From: Serinus canaria | Taxonomy: Eukaryota; Chordata; Aves; Passeriformes; Fringillidae | DNA length: 64,000 nucleotides | Assembly (NCBI RefSeq): GCF_022539315.1 | Contig: NC_066315.1 | Coordinates: forward strand, 126,329,374-126,393,373 | Direction of reading: 5' to 3' | Part shown: piece by piece, positions 61,501 through 64,000 of the stretch | Position numbering within the stretch: the stretch's first letter is position 1 | Layout of the letters: every line of letters starts with the position of its first letter | Made by a program: the position numbers and the translations under genes | Notes under the pieces: model-generated | The model's input: only the letters and a program-made list of their open reading frames with translations | Database searches by the model: none | What the model was told of the DNA's origin: nothing

Positions 61501-62587
61501 GGTCTATTTATTAACCAGAACCATTCAATTTTCTTTCAGAAATATAAAGAGTGATCGAGTAATGCCAGAGGAAATAGCTTGTTATTATAAACACTATGTT
61601 AAAGTCATGGGCCTCCAAAAGAATTTCAGAGACAATGTTTACATAACATCAGTGTCCAGGCTTTACCGAGAAAAGGATGATGAAGGCAGGAGTCACCAAA
61701 ATGAAGATATTTCAACACAGCATTTGGAAATGGAAGATGGACAGAAATCACTTATTAAGAGAAACTGGGAAGTCAGAGGTTATCAGCGAGCAACAGATGG
61801 CTCTCATGTGCCCTTCTGCCTCTTTGCTGAGAATGTGGCTCTTGCAACTGGAACCTTTGATTCTCCTGGCCGACTGCAAGTTGAAGGAGAAGACTTTCCT
61901 TTTGTCCTCCATTCCATGTCTGACTTTGGAGCCGCAATCAGCAAAGGAAAGTTACGTGGGAAGGCAGACCCTGTGTTGATTGTGGGTGCTGGACTAACAG
62001 CAGCTGATGCAGTACTATGTGCCTATAACAACAACATCCCAGTAGTCCATGTGTTTCGTAGAAGAGTTACCGATACAAGCCTAATTTTCAAACAGTTACC
62101 TAAAAAGCTTTACCCTGAATACCATAAGGTCTATCACATGATGTGTACTCAGTCTCATACCGTGGACTCTAACCAACATTCTGCTTACACTAGTTTCCCT
62201 GAACACAATGTACTTTCCTTCAAGCCTGAGATGAAGTGTGTTCTTCAGAGTGCCTCTGGACTGAAGAAAATTTTGAAGTTTTCTGTAGCATTAGTTCTGA
62301 TAGGTTCTCACCCAAATCTTTTCTTTTTAAAGGACCAAGGACATAGCATAGGTCATCACTCTAATCAGCCCATCACATGCAAGGGGAATCCTATAGAGAT
62401 TGATCCGTACACTTACGAATGCACTAAAGAAGCCAACCTCTTTGCTTTAGGGCCTCTGGTGGGAGACAACTTTGTACGGTTTTTAAAGGGAGGTGCCCTG
62501 GGCATTGCACGATGCTTGGCAATAAGGCAAAAGAAGAAACATGAATTGATTGAAAGTGAGGATGGAGGAGGTGAGGGGGTACCATAA
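49155..62587 (+). CDS. OSGIN2: Oxidative stress-induced growth inhibitor family member 2, complete, six coding exons
   Basis: A flavin-monooxygenase-like protein related to OSGIN1 (OKL38). The family is induced by oxidative stress and linked to growth control, but its reaction is poorly established. Coding exons are 49155-49198, 52083-52237, 56935-57071, 58645-58836, 59498-59589 and 61540-62587. All are GT-AG and in phase, totalling 1668 bases and 555 residues, against about 549 for the long mammalian form. The N-terminus [15 protein letters not shown] matches the long OSGIN2 isoform. GNGPSG at 67-72 is the first dinucleotide-binding G-x-G-x-x-[15 protein letters not shown], with glycines at 356 and 358, is the second. 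The C-terminus keeps [20 protein letters not shown]. No stop, frameshift or missing exon is seen, so the gene looks functional. An alternative start at Met45 corresponds to the short isoform. Confidence 0.96.
50224..50300 (+). repeat. Short imperfect tandem duplication in intron 1
   Basis: actgcattttgtgtgcaggt... (from 50224) recurs 42 bases later as actgcacattgtgtgcagat..., 34 bases with six differences. A minor local duplication. Confidence 0.7.
51488..51601 (+). repeat. Inverted-repeat copy A (OSGIN2 intron 1)
   Basis: A 114-base segment whose reverse complement recurs at 54868-54979 with four substitutions and a 2-base gap by eye. It is embedded in otherwise ordinary intron sequence with no recognisable repeat around it, which suggests it is the original copy. 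Confidence 0.92.
52083..52237 (+). CDS. OSGIN2: OSGIN2 coding exon 2
   Basis: Acceptor cttcttaattag (ends 52082); donor GTGAGT (52238). It encodes residues 15-66 plus one base, ending in VVIIG, the beta strand before the FAD loop. ATG at 52171 (Met45, MPLIEE) is the likely start of the short isoform made from another first exon. The exon is flanked by an inverted repeat (51488-51601 and 54868-54979). Confidence 0.94.
54253..54867 (-). mobile_element. CR1 LINE fragment, antisense in OSGIN2 intron 2
   Basis: The plus strand begins with the inverted CR1 terminus (ataatctctaggttggaaga) and continues through ccaccacctccctggg and the inverted end of ORF2 to gggcacactgctgg. This gives about 615 bases of the element's 3' part on the minus strand. 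Its 5' end joins directly to inverted-repeat copy B. Confidence 0.92.
54868..54979 (-). repeat. Inverted-repeat copy B, fused to the 5' end of the CR1
   Basis: A 112-base near-identical inverted copy of 51488-51601. It starts exactly where the CR1 match ends and stops at ataacccat. Read on the minus strand, the order is OSGIN2 intron-1 sense sequence followed by CR1, a single chimeric unit. Confidence 0.92.
56935..57071 (+). CDS. OSGIN2: OSGIN2 coding exon 3
   Basis: Acceptor tctttaacag (ends 56934); donor GTAAGC (57072). It encodes residues 67-112: the nucleotide-binding GNGPSG loop, its helix, and ARHLSIVDQ. The FAD motif is split across the exon 2/3 border. Confidence 0.95.
58645..58836 (+). 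CDS. OSGIN2: OSGIN2 coding exon 4
   Basis: Acceptor catccttcag (ends 58644); donor GTGAGT (58837). The 192-base phase-0 exon encodes residues 113-176, including [20 protein letters not shown] and the [10 protein letters not shown] motif near the flavin site. Confidence 0.96.
59498..59589 (+). CDS. OSGIN2: OSGIN2 coding exon 5
   Basis: Acceptor ttctccatag (ends 59497); donor GTAAAG (59590), a slightly weak donor. It encodes residues 177-206 plus two bases, with [18 protein letters not shown]. Confidence 0.94.
61540..62587 (+). CDS. OSGIN2: OSGIN2 last coding exon and stop
   Basis: Acceptor ttttctttcag (ends 61539). The exon encodes residues 207-555: the helical insert, the second Rossmann-like motif (GAGLTAAD), the basic HVFRRRVTD strand, PITCKGNP and the [15 protein letters not shown] end. 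It terminates at TAA 62585-62587. The reading frame stays open 77 bases into the intron upstream, so a naive ORF call would start too early. Confidence 0.97.
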
Positions 62588-63360
62588 ACGAGACATTAGA
62601 AACTCTCACATCCGGGATTACAGATGTAGTCTTGACAGAAAACTCACTGGCAGCAAAAGTTGATAGCAGTCACATTTCTGTTGTGTACAAGTAACCTGCG
62701 CTTGTATTGCTTGGTAAAGGATGCTGATATTACGATACTTCACTCTTTAAAAATACAAAAAATTGATCTGCTATTTCAACTGATCTCAACTGGAATTGCT
62801 TCCAGATAAACAGAAAATGAGACTAACTTATCTTGGCCTGCCTGTCTGTCATCTCTTGCTCAACTATAAGAGCAGACTTCGTCTGTGAAAGGCAATGCCT
62901 ACCAGAGTGGTTTCACGTTTTAGTGTCAAATGTGACATGAATACTCTTACCATGAAATTGAAATAACTTCTAAAAGCAGAAAGCTTATTTTGTACAAAGG
63001 GATTCTTTGTCCCAAAGCGAATTTGGAGCCTTCTGCTTGAAACAAGGATTTTATTTATTTGCCACAGTAATACTTGGAATGAGCACTTAGTAAAATGGTT
63101 TCTGCTATAAGAAGGACTTCTTATAAGCAAGAAGTATTCCTCAACAGTTTTAAATTATCCTGGTAATTGGAATAAAAGAATAAGCATTCCCATTTAATCT
63201 TTAATGATTTGACACAACACAATCCATTAATGTTTCTTCACACTATGCCTAGACTTGGGTGAGTGCCCAAAGACTAACATGAGATGTTCCCCTGCAGTGA
63301 TATGTACATTTCTGAGAATTCGCATTAACATAAACAATAAAGTACTGATGTAAGTGCTCT
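62588..63360 (+). other. OSGIN2: OSGIN2 3'UTR
   Basis: AT-rich sequence after the stop with two candidate polyadenylation signals: AATAAA at 63171-63176 and AATAAA at 63336-63341. The second is followed by a TG/T-rich stretch (gatgtaagtgctcttatt). The exact 3' end cannot be told from sequence alone. Confidence 0.7.
63336..63341 (+). terminator. OSGIN2: Candidate OSGIN2 polyadenylation signal
   Basis: AATAAA about 750 bases after the stop codon, with a GU-rich element behind it. An earlier AATAAA at 63171 is an alternative. Confidence 0.6.
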
Positions 63361-64000
63361 TATTACAGTGTCAATATCATGAATATCTAGTGTACTACTG
63401 AAAAATTAGGTACATAAGAAAATTAAGGGGGTTTTGCTTCCAAGCTCAGGAAGACTGAATGGGATCACTTGGCTGATGAAGGTGGGTTGGGTGATAGATA
63501 TTCTCCCATTTGACCAAAAATTGGTTCTCTTTTTTTTCTACAGCAACACATGATAGTAAAATATTTTAACCTGCAGTTTTTGAAACTTGAGAAAGGCTTA
63601 TATCTTACAGACAGCTAAAAAACAAACCAATCTCAAAAAAACCATGCAATAGTACCTTTAAATCTTAAAGCTTCTAATGAAAGACAAAGACTTCACTTGT
63701 ACCTACCTCTGAATCCAAGTTTCATCATTCCACTCCATAATGTAAGACCTAGATATCATTTGCTGGGTTTTACAGCATTTAGTTCAACTAAACACACTTG
63801 TACTTTATTTACCATCATGAGGTTAAGTTAGGAAAGTGAATTCCCAGAACTCTCAATAGACAAAAGTGATTGGTCTTAACTGTTTCTTTACCAGTCTTTT
63901 CATTTGGGTCCAATATGATGGAAAAGGTGAAATTTTTCTGTTTGGGTTTTTTTTGTGCTCAAGAATGCTGTGTTAGTTTCAAGTATTCTGTTTGTGTGAT
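63361..64000. other. Downstream flank, no gene recognised
   Basis: No coding sequence is seen. In mammals NBN lies tail-to-tail next to OSGIN2. A minus-strand AATAAA (TTTATT on the plus strand at 63804-63809) could belong to such a neighbour's 3'UTR, but nothing here confirms it. Confidence 0.4.

Larger units (their letters stand above)
49199..61539 (+). other. OSGIN2: OSGIN2 introns 1-5
   Basis: Introns lie at 49199-52082, 52238-56934, 57072-58644, 58837-59497 and 59590-61539. Apart from the inverted repeat pair, the CR1 in intron 2 and simple T runs (49663-49681 and 50661-50677), no repeat or extra coding exon is recognised. A GTATGG preceded by gagcaag at 49361 inside the CpG island could be the donor of an alternative non-coding first exon. 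Confidence 0.65.

Noticed and set aside
61463..61539. Start of the 374-residue open frame covering the last OSGIN2 exon
   Set aside because: These 77 bases are intron. A T-rich tract and AG at 61538-61539 mark the acceptor, and family similarity begins only after it.
1..64000. CRISPR arrays, tRNA or rRNA genes
   Set aside because: No repeat-spacer pattern, and no tRNA or rRNA I could recognise by eye. A tRNAscan/Infernal run would be needed to exclude small RNAs.

Overview
This is vertebrate nuclear DNA, almost certainly from a bird. It carries spliced genes with GT-AG introns, several CR1 LINE fragments with the octamer-like 3' end typical of sauropsid CR1, and a decayed provirus whose Env transmembrane part is alpharetrovirus-like. 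There are no operons, CRISPR arrays or bacterial features. The two genes and every splice site were worked out by eye from reading-frame continuity and recalled family knowledge. No alignment or database search was run.

Layout: 1-5257 is non-coding (upstream or 5'UTR intron sequence). 5274-16555 (+) is a complete SLC7A amino-acid transporter gene of the y+LAT type (SLC7A6/SLC7A7-like). It has nine coding exons, all in phase, and predicts 507 residues. A 5.3-kb provirus in the same orientation (16795-22054) begins 239 bases after its stop codon. It has two LTRs, a poor gag-like stretch, a truncated pol (end of reverse transcriptase, RNase H, integrase) and a broken env. 22055-48640 is an AT-rich intergenic stretch of about 26 kb in which I recognise only CR1 fragments, a CA/TA microsatellite, A-rich tracts and a striking short hairpin. 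48640-49550 is a CpG island that holds the start of OSGIN2 (+). Its six coding exons (49155-62587) predict 555 residues of a flavoprotein-monooxygenase-like protein. The last 1.4 kb is OSGIN2 3'UTR plus downstream flank.

The two genes have unrelated functions: plasma-membrane cationic/neutral amino-acid exchange, and an oxidative-stress-responsive flavoprotein-like growth regulator. They share only strand and neighbourhood. In mammals OSGIN2 lies between RIPK2 and NBN, and SLC7A6 and SLC7A7 are on other chromosomes. The transporter here may therefore be a third y+LAT paralogue kept in sauropsids.

The most interesting structural observation is a ~112-bp segment of OSGIN2 intron 1 that recurs, inverted and about 95% identical, in intron 2. 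The second copy abuts the 5' end of a truncated antisense CR1. The two copies flank exon 2. The arrangement is what template switching from CR1 RNA to OSGIN2 pre-mRNA during retrotransposition would leave. Second is a perfect 25-bp-arm hairpin next to a perfect 22-bp tandem repeat at 43.3 kb.
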